Source: Mya arenaria
Lineage: Eukaryota; Mollusca; Bivalvia; Myida; Myidae
DNA length: 64,000 nucleotides
NCBI RefSeq assembly: GCF_026914265.1
Contig: NC_069135.1
Location: forward strand, 17,848,406 to 17,912,405
Direction: 5' to 3'
Each line of letters starts with the position of its first letter. The stretch's first letter is position 1. Of the stretch, positions 24,430-35,799 are shown piece by piece. The notes under the pieces were generated by a model. It worked only from the letters and a program-made list of their open reading frames with translations, was not told where the DNA came from and searched no databases. Position numbers and translations under genes: made by a program.

Positions 24430-24970
24430 TTGATTCGTATGCCCAAACAGCTGGTATATGATTATCTGGTCGTCTGTCCGTCCATCCGTCCGTCCCCACG
24501 GTTTCCGATCAATATCTGAATAACGTTAAGGTCCAGCGGTCTTAAAGCAACTGTGCACCTGATGATCAATTTGCAAGAAAAAAAGAAAATTGTCGAAAAC
24601 TGATATAAACTTGGTATTAATGTCTACAATGCATTGAAACTTACTAACTGAAGTACCACATAGTTTACAATTTATTTCAGTTTAGCAGCTATTTCGTATT
24701 TTTCCATTAAAAAGATTACTGGGTATGAATTCATTCCTTATGAGTGATTGGCTAGTCGATGTTATCACGTGATATTACTCAGTTAGGTCTATTAGCTTAA
24801 TTATGTCACGGGTTCGAACCCAGTCTCCGACACACATTTTTTTTGCATACCGGTACTTTTTTTACAATTATGATATCAAAGCTTAACCCATTCTATTAAT
24901 TAATTGTCCTGAGATTCGTTACAGAAAAAATGCGTTTTTTGGTGCCAATCTGGTGTACAGTCCCTTTAAA
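24430..24970 (-). repeat. Dispersed bivalve-type repeat with tRNA-like B-box
   Basis: Read on the minus strand it begins TTAAAGGGACTGTACACCAG, a start I associate with a very common bivalve repeat. It contains GGGTTCGAACCC, which resembles a pol III B-box but is itself a palindrome. A clear A-box at proper distance was not found, so SINE status is uncertain. Confidence 0.45.
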
Positions 24971-25387
24971 ATGTGCAGGCAGGTCGGTCAGGATAAGCAG
25001 ATAAACCATTTAAATTTTGATTCAAGTGGGTCGAAAATCAATTCGGCTGTGATCTTAAGCTAAAAATTGTTTTCCTTTCAATATATAAAGAATGTTGTGG
25101 TTCAGTATGATTTTATAGGCTAGATGAGCATGACAACTGAACATGCTATTTCACCGATACCAATTACAGAAAAAGACCATACAAGTCTTATTAAACCCCT
25201 TCCACTCAAATTGTTATCAATCAAACAATTACGAAATACTTTATTATTATTTCAAGTCGGGTCCTTTTCTTAGGTTTTGTATCTTATATTAAGTATTTTG
25301 CGTTAGATGGAAACATGACTATTATGACGGTGAATAATGTGTACATGTTCGTAAACACATTTTGAAAAGACAACCTATACCTGCTTC

Positions 25388-25388
<1 letters not shown>

Positions 25389-25456
<68 letters not shown>
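25389..25456. repeat. (TA)n microsatellite
   Basis: About 34 uninterrupted TA dinucleotides lie about 500 bp upstream of the receptor start codon. Confidence 0.95.
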
Positions 25457-25460
<4 letters not shown>

Positions 25461-25595
25461 TGTATGCACTGTGTTGTTTGTGAGTTTTGTTTTTGTATTC
25501 TATGTCATTGGCGTTTACCCAGTGCCATTAAACCGGGTTCTTGTTTAAACCTTTTGCTACTGAGCTTGTTTCTGTAGTTTTTCACATAAGAATTG
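25445..25595. repeat. Dispersed repeat copy (TATGCACTGTGTTGTTTGTG family)
   Basis: It is clearly similar to 43550-43735. Shared words include TATGCACTGTGTTGTTTGTG, GGCGTTTA, ACCGGGTT and TGTAGTTTTTCA. It is non-coding and of unknown class. Confidence 0.65.
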
Positions 25596-25960
25596 ATGTA
25601 AACAAAATGCTTTTTGAGTCAATGGCAATACTGGAGTTGACAATGACTGGTCGGAAATAAGGCGTAAATTTCCAACAATGACAATTAATTTCCCCAGTTT
25701 CATGTTGTATTGTTCTCAATATTAAAATCTTTTTTTCCATTTTTAAGGACATCAGCACCGCTAGACACAAGTTTAAATATCGAACAGTTAAATTCAGTAG
25801 TTGGAATAGTTTATGTTTAAAACGTTTTATATAAAATACTGTCGAAGTCGTGTTCATAGGTGATAACTTCATAGAAAATGATGATTTCAAGGACATGACA
25901 TTAAATAAAAAATAAATAAATATTGGTTCATAAAAACAACATTACGAAACGTGTCAAGCG

Positions 25961-28649
25961 ATGTTGATTTACGTGATATATTTTATTTTTATACCTTTAA
26001 CTGTTACGAGCAGCACCCTCAATCAAAGTAACGTGGATGAAAATGAGCTGTGTATCAGGGATCAAAATGGATTGTGCATTTCTTGCAAACATGGAAGAGG
26101 AAGTCCAGAAAGAAATTGTGAGTGTAGCGTTAATTGTAAAAATGGTAACTGCACGTCTGGAGGGGATTGTCAGTTCGGATGCGAAGACGGATTTTATGGA
26201 AGGCGGTGTGATAATTTGTGCGTAACCTCGGAGCCTAACTGTGAACAGTGTGCGTCGTTTGGTGCTAATGGCATTCTGAGAGAAACATATGGAAATTGTG
26301 AACGATGTAAGACAGGGATGTTTCCCGACCCCGAGAGAGCTTGGTGGTGTGCTGATTGTCCAAACTCGTGCATGGGCGGGGAATGTGACCCTGTAAACGG
26401 GTCATGTACACGTGGGTGCTTTAAAGGACATTGGTCAAGCGATTGCAAAGAAACTTGTGAAGAAGGTTGTCATTCGTGTAGACAAACAGACGGAATTTGT
26501 GAAATAAAGGACTGTACGAAAATTGGATTTGTAGAAAAAAATTGTTTGACCAACTGTTCTCGGAATTGTAAAACAATAAACGGAACAAGTATGTGTATGG
26601 TCAAAGACGGTTCTTGTTTTGACCAATGCGAGAACTCGTTCTATGGACCATATTGTAATATTTCGTGTCAATCTTCTTGTAATGGAAGTGACAAGACTTG
26701 TGATCGTCAAACTGGATACTGCCTGTATGGGTGTGACGACGGTTATTTTGGTCTAAATTGTACTCAAATGTGCAAAGAATGCTCGAACAACATTTGTGAC
26801 CAAAAGACCGGAATGTGTATTGTTGGTAGGATTTTGCATAAACATCCATTCTTATTAAAACTACATCATGTTTTACACAAAATATTGTTAAGCTCTTCTT
26901 ATAGCAAAAATTTAAATCATAAACGTGTACAACTTATTTATCGAGGGTTTAAAATCATGTTGGTTATTTCATTATTTTGAAATAATGGTTTCATAATCAT
27001 GAGTTAGGTATAAAGTAATATTTTTGATCACATCTTTACAGTAAAAAACATCAGTCAAAGTGGCAATGGGCAATTAGAGGGTGTACAAGAAACTGCCGCT
27101 GGTGATGACAGATGGGACGTGAAGACTACTCTACTGTTAGCTGGCGTACCCATATCCTGTGTCGTATTCACAATGGGCATTGTGACGCTGTTGGTTTTCA
27201 AATGCATCAGGAAAAAAAGGAAAAAGTAGGAAATTGAACTTTGTGTCCCATTTAAATGGTTTCATATATGTATTGATTATAAATGTTTTATTTGTTATTG
27301 TCTTTTCATATTATAGCAATACGATTGTCTAATCTCCATGTTCTTCTTTTACAAAATGTAGGGACTATTCTTCACTGTACGGAAGAAGACATTCTCCAGA
27401 AGTGATTGACATTGATGGAATAAGTAGTAACGAGTATGCAGAAATCAATGAAGGTTTTCTGTCTTATCTTGTAACAATGATCTTATCATCTTAACTACAC
27501 AGACAAGCCAAGTAGCCAAAACCTACGTTTGACATAGTTTTAAGTTAGAAACGCATGAGTTTTTTTTAAATAAACAATATGTAATACAAATAGATATTTT
27601 TACTAGAATATAATGGAGAAATAGAAGAATCCAACATGAGGTGCAGCTCCAACGAGGTCCCCAATGTATTGCTTTACATTACAATGGACATACTATTATT
27701 ATTATTTGATAACCAAAGAGGTAAGGGCAAATAACTTGAGAAAATTTTGAAGAAAACCTTTCAATTGCCGATTATGTAATCCTCAAAGATCTTAGTAGGG
27801 AGCGCTAATAATCATTAGTCGCAAGAAATACTTGGTTTGTCAATTACATATCAATACTAAAGCGTTAAACTGGGTATACAGAATAATTAGAGACACAGCT
27901 TTCTATGTTATATAAAAAGAATGCAATTCGCATAATAGTGAACTCTCTTATGACCATCATCTTTATAGCGTATACACTAAATAAAGGAACTAGTTTACTA
28001 GAACCATTTTTACAAATACTAATTTAAATTCATTCAAGTAATACGACTCAAAAATAAACAAGACATGTATCAGATAGTTCCATCAACCATAATGCTTTTT
28101 TTTGACGTTTGGGGTCCCCATCAGCTGAAATAGTATTGCATATAGAGACGTTTTCTTTCCCCTTTATTTCGTTAAATGACCTATTGTTCAAATTTCAAGT
28201 GCTTGTTTGCAATTGTAGTTTCGGTTTAATTCGTGTACTCATTATTTCTCTTCACTAAAACCCCTCTTAATTGATACCTAGTTCAATGGGGACTCCAGAC
28301 AACCCAATCACGCATAATTGTATCACTTTTGACAAAAACAATGTTGTATGTAATTACTAATTTAAATTTTTCAGATGATATGTTTACATACACGTCTATA
28401 GAACGCAGGGAAACAACCAAGCCTGTGGACGTTACCCCGGTTTCAATATACATGACGGTCCCTCTTGATGAAGGCATTTCTCGCGATGTCACTTTTAACG
28501 ATGGTATGACAACTGATCAAAGCTTGGACGAAGATGTTGTACCAGATGACTTAAATCGTTCCCCGATTTCAACTATAACACCTTGTGTGAATGGCGAATA
28601 TTTGACCGTTGTGCACGTATTTCCAATGCCAATGCAACATAAAATTTAA
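25961..28649 (+). CDS. EGF-repeat single-pass receptor, CED-1/Draper/MEGF10-like, with tyrosine-motif tail
   Basis: Coding exons are 25961-26825, 27042-27225, 27362-27453, an optional 27607-27720, and 28375-28649. Phases join throughout, giving 471 residues (509 with the optional exon). Residues 1-18 are a signal peptide (MLIYVIYFIFIPLTVTSS). Exon 1 alone encodes the cysteine-rich ectodomain, with four CxxGxxGxxCxxxC-type EGF/laminin-like units (CEDGFYGRRC, CFKGHWSSDC, CENSFYGPYC, CDDGYFGLNC). One transmembrane helix spans about 318-341, followed by a basic stop-transfer run (KCIRKKRKK). The tail has Y375-AEI and Y386-TSI at ITAM spacing, S-I-Y406-M-T-V matching the ITIM consensus, and Y456-LTV. 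Draper and CED-1 family receptors drive engulfment through such motifs; ligand and role here are unknown. It is much shorter than Draper. The donor after exon 3 (GTTTTC) is weak. Confidence 0.82.
26826..27041 (+). other. Receptor intron 1 with in-frame extension
   Basis: A GT-AG intron of 216 bases. The exon 1 frame stays open into it for about 51 more codons, to a stop at 26978-26980. If retained, the product would be a soluble ectodomain without the membrane helix. The extension is low-complexity-like, and no transcript evidence is available. Confidence 0.5.
27607..27720 (+). CDS. Candidate cassette exon in receptor tail
   Basis: An acceptor (TTTTTACTAG) precedes 27607 and a strong donor (GAG followed by GTAAGG) follows 27720. 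The 114 bases are exactly 38 codons and enter and leave in phase 1, so the exon is frame-neutral between 27453 and 28375. It is open throughout in the required frame. It encodes EYNGEIEESN near its start and VLLYITMDILLLLF near its end, with a YITM (YxxM) motif. The final hydrophobic run derives partly from a TAT-rich simple repeat. It may be constitutive, alternative or unused. Confidence 0.5.
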
Positions 28650-29299
28650 AAATATCCTTCAAGTGTATGAGTTGGTCTGAAATCTAGTTGTGGAAGAGAA
28701 ATGTTAACTTCAATTTTCAAGCCAACAGTTTGGGGTAAAATACAGAACTGTTGCTAGGGTGTACAAGATTTGCGAAACACTAACAAAGTGAACTATTCGT
28801 TTTACTTATTTCTCTCAAAGGTATTAAAATCACATTTACAATAAAGAGTTCTCAATTGCTTGACAAGGGCCAGTTTATCTGACAGTGATGGTTATTGGCT
28901 AACCAATATATATTTCAAAATAGCATTTTAAGGGAACACAATTAAAACATAATCGATAAAATGTTTTTTCTGAGGTATTAATTCATTGATAAATGAAAAG
29001 ATGTATGTACAAAACAAATTATATCGACAGAATTGAGAATGAATCTTGTGAGGTTATACCATGCACCGCTTCTGTTATATTTTTAAGCTGCTTGTAATGG
29101 TGTAGATGTTGTTTATATTTGTAGAGTATTATTATCGTTATACTTTGTAAAAGTGAAAGATTAATAACAAATGGATAAGTAGTAGGTGGTAAAATGCGTT
29201 AAAAGTATGGAAGCAGCCAACAAGAGTAAAACGGAAAAACAAAACAGAACGACAGGGGGTGCATGGATAGGTCAGGTCATTTGTAGAATCAAGTTTGTT
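28650..29299. other. 3' flank of receptor gene
   Basis: No coding exon is supported. AATAAA at 28840-28845, about 190 bases after the stop codon, is a reasonable polyadenylation signal. Confidence 0.5.
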
Positions 29300-29725
29300 C
29301 TTATTTATCTTAAGGAGATCAAAGGCTTCAAGTTTGGCGAATGTATCCTTGAGTTGGTCAGGTCCTTGGCATTTTTTGTATCCAAACAGTTGTTTTTCCA
29401 ATGACAAAGGTCTAAAAGCAGAGAGTTACGGTCGATTAGGTGATGCATTTGCGCAAGACATCGGGGACAGGTAAAGAAGAAATAGTAAGTTTCCTTAATT
29501 TCACGACACTGGCATTTTGGGCGATTGATCATGCTTTTAAAGAACAAATATGTGAATTACGATTACTACATCCGCAGCCCTGCATAGGTGACATTCAATA
29601 TACGTTCATCCTCAAAGTAAAAATGAGGAAGTGATTTTTTTTTATTAAGAGTGTACTTGAAGGAGGCCAAGGATGGAGAGGAGCGAAATGTTTCCGGGGT
29701 GCATTTCATAGGTTTCGATATTGAA
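29300..29725 (-). pseudogene. Non-LTR retrotransposon (LINE) reverse-transcriptase 3'-end relic
   Basis: Read on the minus strand, the end of a LINE ORF2 is recognisable. It has a PSLASFKYTLNKKK-like stretch, then YFEDERILNVTYAGLRM (the usual position of a HTRLR-type motif), two stops, and after a frame change a C-terminal zinc-knuckle region CQCREIKETYYFFFTC. The knuckle histidine is replaced by tyrosine. The style matches the C-x-C...H...C end of many bivalve LINEs. It is broken by stops and frameshifts and lacks the catalytic RT domain. Confidence 0.75.
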
Positions 29726-31310
29726 GGTGGCAGAAATGAATTCGATTACAACTGTTTTTACAAATAATATTACGTTAATTTAAACTTCGATTTTACCGGT
29801 TTATGTACATTTTATTAAAGTATTGAAATATACCTCCAGCCATCAACTTTTTACACTTATAATGTAGATGGTAGTTTTATCGTGATATGATCAGAAGTAC
29901 TATTCTCGTAACAGATTTCCATACATAAAAATGACGTAGTTTCTGCTGAGTATTTCATTCTGGATAAACCATCCCAAATCCTGCTTTCATATGTATGTCA
30001 TCAAAAAAGCAGTAAAATGCACTCGTCAGTGTATATGGTGTGGACCGAAGTTTTTGTAACAACAAGTTAAAAACTTAAAATACAACTAGTGTGTCATATT
30101 TTAACAGTAAACCTTAAAACAAACGAAGCTCTGAATGAGATAAAGTGGTCTTTGTCAGCAAAAAATACATACAATGTAAATGAATAAAACATGAAATGTT
30201 TTAAAGTTGAAATAAACTGGTTGGAAATTAGAAAGGAAGACGAAGTATAAACAGACATTTGAATAAAAAATAACCAAAGTGTCCCAATAAATCAGAAATA
30301 ACATTTTTACGTATATGCCAATCAAAGGTTTTTTTCGAAAACCCACAATACTGAACTGTTTCTAGTTTGCCATTGGTATCATAAACATTGAAAAGCTCTT
30401 ATGAGTACATCGCATCATTTCAATATAACTGATCTACGAACTAGTTCTTTGTAAGAATGCTTGTTTCATATTTCTCATAATATATAAATGTATATTTGTT
30501 TTTATTATGATGTGTCTTTCCATAACAAGTTGCAATATTTAATGATAAACTTTCACTAAACGTATTTTCTTTACACGAGGGATGATCCAAAATGACGTTA
30601 ACTTTGATATACCAAACACCTGAATTATACACCTACGTTATGGTAATTTTAAATAATATTTATTTTAGGATAGAGTGGTAAGAATTTGATAATAAAATTA
30701 TGAAGAAAGCCTTGTGTCTCTTCTTCGATCCGCTTGCACGTGCAAGTCGCACGAAAGTCTCTTACAGATAGAGCCTCGACAAAAATCAGCGGAGGACAGC
30801 CTTTCATTTTTACCCAATCATCTAAATTTCATTTAAAATTAATCGCGATTTATACAGCACTTTTGGATTCAAACTTACTTCTTTGGCATATTCCATCAAC
30901 CCGTTTGTGTGATAATATTAATCATAAAGTCACACCGAGGGATGTGACGGAGTCAATCCAAAGTGCGGTGTGTAGGCACGGACATACCTCTTAATACATA
31001 CATACTATGAATGACATTGGATACAATTAAAGTAAACCTATATGAAGATATTCATTGTTAAGCTCAAATAAACACTGACTGACAATGACATTTGAAGCAT
31101 TAAAAGTAAACCATATACCGTTAATCTGGGGAAACATTATAATATTGGTGGAAATATTGACTAATCTTGTTTCGGGCAAAATCCGTTTTAAGGCAGTATA
31201 TCTCACCAAGCAAAACCTTTGTCGTAAAAATCAGTTTTGAACTGCGAAGTTCGTTTAAATCTAATGAAGAAGAGCATTCATCACGAGAGTTATGATTACA
31301 CCTTCAACGC
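29726..31310. other. Non-coding region
   Basis: No coding exon is supported. One perfect 14-base palindrome, CTTGCACGTGCAAG, lies at 30733-30746. Confidence 0.4.
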
Positions 31311-31315
31311 TGCTT

Positions 31316-31640
31316 TTTTCCAAATGCCGCTTTGTTGCAGTCACCCTTTAATTATTCAAAGGGATCTTATCCTAAACGATGCCATATGCGCCACATTTTT
31401 AACAGTTTACAATGCAGTTTAGCGTGCGGTTAAATTGCAAGCATAATTTAATACAACATAACGCACTACATATTGTACGATTAGCTTGATAATACGGTAT
31501 AAAACAGTTACTACATAATTTATGATCTTCGTTAATTGACATTTAGGACAAACGGCGCATTGCATTAAGGTTCAGTAAACCGGATAGTGTAACAGTACTG
31601 TTATTGTTGTCATATAGATGATGATAATGATATATAAACA
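31316..31640 (+). repeat. Direct repeat, copy A
   Basis: It aligns with 33250-33545. Shared words include CAAATGCCGCTTTGTTG, ACAATGCA, GTGCG.TTAAATTGCAA and a TAACAGTACT block. The two copies flank about 1.6 kb that includes the left arm of a larger inverted repeat. Confidence 0.6.
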
Positions 31641-32084
31641 CCATGTTACCATGCTCCGTTAAATATATGATGTTTATCAGTCGTCTGAAAGATGTTTTTA
31701 TTTATATCTTTAAATACGCACAGCTGTATATTTTATCTACGGTGTCATTGTTTATTTACTGACGAAAAATGTTGTGCTATTTTATTTGTGTTAATGATCT
31801 TTTACAGTAGTTATTTATGCGTCAGGACAAGTACCTACGTTTTTAGATAACGTACTGGTTGGCGACCCCTTTTCGCCGGGAAACGTAGGTTTTTGCCATC
31901 CCACTATTGTAAAAAGAAAGCTATTGAACTGAAACTTAATAAAGAGACAGGTAAGCTCTTCGTTGAAAAACGGTGTTATTCTCATTCACTAGTGGATAGG
32001 TTTTCCGAAAAAATAAATAATGTGCAAATAAGCTCTAAAAGTACGCACAGTGTGAATTTGAATATTAGTCAATGAATGCGTTGC

Positions 32085-32885
32085 CCTTCGTTTTGAAACA
32101 GATGCAGTCATTACAGAAAAGCAGCCAATTTTTGAAATTTGAAGCACTTACAGAACAGGTGCATCACCTAATTAGTTATATGATTAGCACAACACATTTT
32201 TGTGCAGAAGTCTGATGTTGTACCGATTGGAGATATGAATAGCGAATTGTCTAACTCGACCAGCTGCTTAGATACATTTGCGTCATTCAGGATAGAAGCA
32301 TAGTAATCAGCAGTTGAAATAAGGATGGTATTGGATATAATGGGGTTATCTGGCATACCTCTATGAATTATGCATTTATTGTACAATGCGCATCGCATTC
32401 TCCTTTTGATTAATAAGAATGAGTCGTTTATCCGTTTGTGGAGGAATATATCCCGAGATATCTAATTGATAAACAACAATATATACATTCATAATCATAG
32501 ATACGTTCATAAATACGTATGGGACATCACTAACGGGCAGGGACCCAATCGAGTAGGTTTAGCAAAATGGGCGCTTTTCGCTTTTATCTTTTAATAGCGT
32601 TCCCGCAAACCGATACGTGTTTCTAAATATTCCCCCTTAAACGACGTCAAAATACTGGTGCCGGAAACAGTATGCGCCGTCAATGACGTCGTGGAGAAGA
32701 ACTTTTTAAGATATATTTATCTTTCGTTCTAATCCTTTTCTAGATTGTAAATGTGTTTTCTGTTTGTCTTTATAATATGTGTGTATACGCTGATGAATAA
32801 AATATGTTTAAACTAAACTAATGACGTCAATATCGTGACTAAATAAATTGTTACGTTGTTAGGGATTTTGGTATACAATGAATTT
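32085..32885 (+). repeat. Left arm of large inverted repeat
   Basis: The reverse complement matches 35800-36800 in several long patches: GGGATATATTCCTCCA, ACGGATAAACGACTC, GCATTGTACAATA, ATCGGTACAACATCA, TTCTGTAAG.ACTTCAA and AATCCCTAACAACGTAACAA. Identity is moderate with many small indels, so the structure is old. Confidence 0.75.
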
Positions 32886-33249
32886 GTTTTCATTTTATTG
32901 ATTCTTGTTGTATGTTTAATGGAATACACATCACATAACAACTCGTATAACAGGCCCCAATATTAAAAACATACTTGACCCATTTTCTCAATTTCAATCT
33001 CGACTGATGAATATGTTGATAAAATGTGTTTGTGGTTATCTTGAACGGTTATTAGGATGTGGAAAATCCAAAATTTTTCGATGATTTTTCAATCAATTAA
33101 GAGACAGAATTTGACAGTCATGTTTGAGTTAAAGACCTTGCTAAATATGTGTAAATTACAACTATCTTAAACTGTTCTAAGCTGTTGCTAAATTTATAGG
33201 TTTTGTATGAGTTTTTAAACATATAGCACAGGAGTGATGATTTCAACTT

Positions 33250-33545
33250 CAACAAATGCCGCTTTGTTGAAGAGTGAGCCTAAAATTGAAATAAAATCTA
33301 AATGGAAACTAATTCCATATGGTACCATATTTACCACATTTTTTTAAGACTTACCAGTTAACAATGCAATATACCGTGCGATTAAATTGCAACGATAATT
33401 TCATACAACATATCACATATGTACAATCCTTCTTAGTCAACATTTAGGACAAACCGCGCAATGCATTGAGGTTCATTAACTCGAGTAGTATAACAGTACT
33501 ATGATTGCTTGTCATATTGATGATGTGAATGTTCTATTTAAAAAA
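33250..33545 (+). repeat. Direct repeat, copy B
   Basis: Counterpart of 31316-31640; see that entry. Confidence 0.6.
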
Positions 33546-34149
33546 GTGCCTTTATTGAAACCTGACCTTCTTCTATATACAAATGTGCCGGTTTATTAAA
33601 TATAAATAGACCAATGCATTAAAGCAACAAATATGGCCAGAGCTGAACGCTTTAGATTCTGACAGCCGTCAAATATCGCGGACAGTACTTACAAATTGGG
33701 CCTTTTAAAGCAATGCTGCCCGATAACAACGACCGATAAGGGAATACAAAACGGAATTGGGCACCGGACTTTATTTAGCGTTTGGGGTCAATTAGCTAGT
33801 GATAAGATACTTAACTGTCAATCCAGGGGTTGCATGATCGGTCTTCTGCCTAATCACTGATAAAAGTAACCGTCATTACCCAAAAACACATACCGTGCGT
33901 GATCAATGAGAGATGTATTTTAACGTACGATGCTGGGAAACTTGAGCGCCTAATTGTGCACCACAAAAAAGTACGGGCTTATTAATGGAACACAGATATA
34001 GGTACAATATAAGCGATGACGGGGCACATGACACCGCTAGAGGAGTAAACGACATCACGGCACAAACAACAAGTTTTCACTTCGAAATAAGTCATAGTAT
34101 TTTGATAACATGATTGCTGCCTATGTATTTTTGTCAATATTGAAAGGCA
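33546..34149. other. Non-coding region inside inverted repeat
   Basis: No coding exon is supported and no clear repeat is recognised. Confidence 0.4.
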
Positions 34150-34940
34150 TCACAGTTCACTGTTTAATGTTTTATTCTTAAAATGGATATTTTCGCTCAC
34201 ACGGTCAACAATAGACGTTATGTTTTGTATATTTGAGATTTCATCAACAAGGCGTGAGACCACAGTTATTTTTACTATATGTTTCATATAGACACTAACC
34301 TGGCTTTTGACTTTATACACACCCCAATTGAAAAACAAGGACATGGCATCTCTGGAACAATCCAAGACACAAAATATAATCACAAGAAAACACCATGTTG
34401 TACATTGACCCGACTGTCAAAATTGAGTTCAAATACATAACCCTTCCGCCAGGGAGTCAATCGGCTACAAACAACTAATTTTCAGACTTCCACAAGCTAT
34501 GATTTTTCCGATATTTACATTGAAAACTATCAATTTCTGCAATACAGTGTCAAATTCAGTCAAGTTCTCTGCAAAAAGAACATTTTTTGCTTCTTTTTCA
34601 TTCAATTTTAATAAAATATTGATACTTGAACACAAGCACTCTTTTTCTGTATTCACATCCGGATCTTGGTCAACGGGGGGCAGATAACTGTGGTCTTGAG
34701 CCACAACTCGGATGTCGATATGTATATATGTAAATACAGATACACGGACGCCTTATGTCGCATGGACATTTGCATGTACGTTTTTTGTTCATGTGCTTGT
34801 ATATGTTAAACATTATCTTTTCACTCAAATAGTTTTCAATAACCTTTTCATTAACTCGCTTTTTCCGAGCTTGCCAGATTCTGCCGAGTTGATACGATAT
34901 GTTTTCTGATCACTGGCAGGACATTTTTTATCTGTCTGCA
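34150..34940 (-). pseudogene. Decayed minus-strand coding region, unrecognised
   Basis: Minus-strand frames look coding in composition. 34940 to 34844 is an open stretch following a TTGCAG acceptor (TDKKCPASDQ at its start). 34704-34465 holds a charged 79-codon frame containing VNTEKECLCSSIN and ENLTEFDTVLQKL and ending in a GSLKISC-like strand. The same frame then runs with several stops to 34150 through a hydrophobic segment (CFLVIIFCVL). The pattern loosely recalls a C-terminal domain seen in many bivalve immune-type proteins, but that is a weak impression. It lies in the spacer of the inverted repeat. Confidence 0.28.
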
Positions 34941-35386
34941 ATATGGCGTAGGTATTAAGCAGGTTTTTTTCCGAAAAAAAACAGAAATGGCAGTGTGAAA
35001 AATTCAAACAAAAGTATCGATAATCGAAATGTGCAGCAGATGTTTTAACTGACAAGCGTGATGTAGTGGACAACGATGACGCAGAAACTGATATCGACGG
35101 ACGTTTCTGACCATTTAAAGAATTTGGCCATGCATTACTATGATATAGGATTTAAACATGAAATAACCACGCCAGAGAACAAAACGCTTAAAGTCGATTA
35201 ACAGATTGTTCACGCATGCAGTTCTGATAACACTGCTATAAATGGCCTAATCACCAGGCTTATGTCTCTTTTCTAGTTGCTTCGCAACTATTCAAATGTA
35301 TGAAACGTTGGTACATGGGCCATTTTATTTAATGATGAGTGCAAATTTATTAGTTTGCAATATAGCAAACAATAAGAAAAGTGTAC

Positions 35387-35460
35387 CTGGTGCGGGACTT
35401 GAACCCAAAACTACCGCAACACAAGACCGGTGCTCTATCAATTGAGCTAACCGACCGGCT
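35387..35460 (-). repeat. tRNA-Thr-like SINE head or tRNA pseudogene
   Basis: On the minus strand, TTAGCTCAATTGATAGAGC is a good D-arm/A-box and GGGTTCAAGTCCC a good T-arm/B-box. The anticodon-loop position reads CTTGTGT, which would give TGT (Thr). The anticodon stem (CCGGT against TGCGG) and acceptor stem do not pair properly. It is therefore a tRNA-derived SINE or pseudogene, not a working tRNA. Confidence 0.6.
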
Positions 35461-35799
35461 GTTTATTACCAACACATTCTTAACTCCTTTTATATGAGGC
35501 AGTAAAGTTGGAAAAAAAGTCATCTAAACACATTTGATTCGCTTCTTCTTAATACTCGTTTAGTTAATCTATTAACAAAATCTATGAAAACGTGTGCACA
35601 ATTCAAAAAAGATAAGAAAGCATGTTCATACATTTTACCATATACGATAATATTTACCTTATATCATCGTATGTGGTAAATCAGTTGAAATTGAAATTGT
35701 CAAATTAGGAGGTATGTTTGTGATATTGGGGACTGCTTTGTATAGTTTTTTAGGTTGTGTTATTCATTAACTATACAACAAGGATCCATTACAGAAAGA

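Larger units (their letters stand above)
20975..25380. other. Non-coding region between USP relic and receptor gene
   Basis: No coding exon is supported. It holds a long imperfect hairpin (22023-22147), a GTCC/CGTC simple repeat near 24475-24497 and a dispersed bivalve-type repeat at about 24430-24970. Confidence 0.45.

Noticed and set aside
24781..24835. tRNA gene around GGGTTCGAACCC
   Set aside because: The motif is a palindrome, and no A-box at normal distance gives a cloverleaf on either strand.
35387..35460. Functional tRNA-Thr gene
   Set aside because: The A and B boxes are good, but the anticodon stem and acceptor stem do not pair. Better explained as a SINE head or pseudogene.
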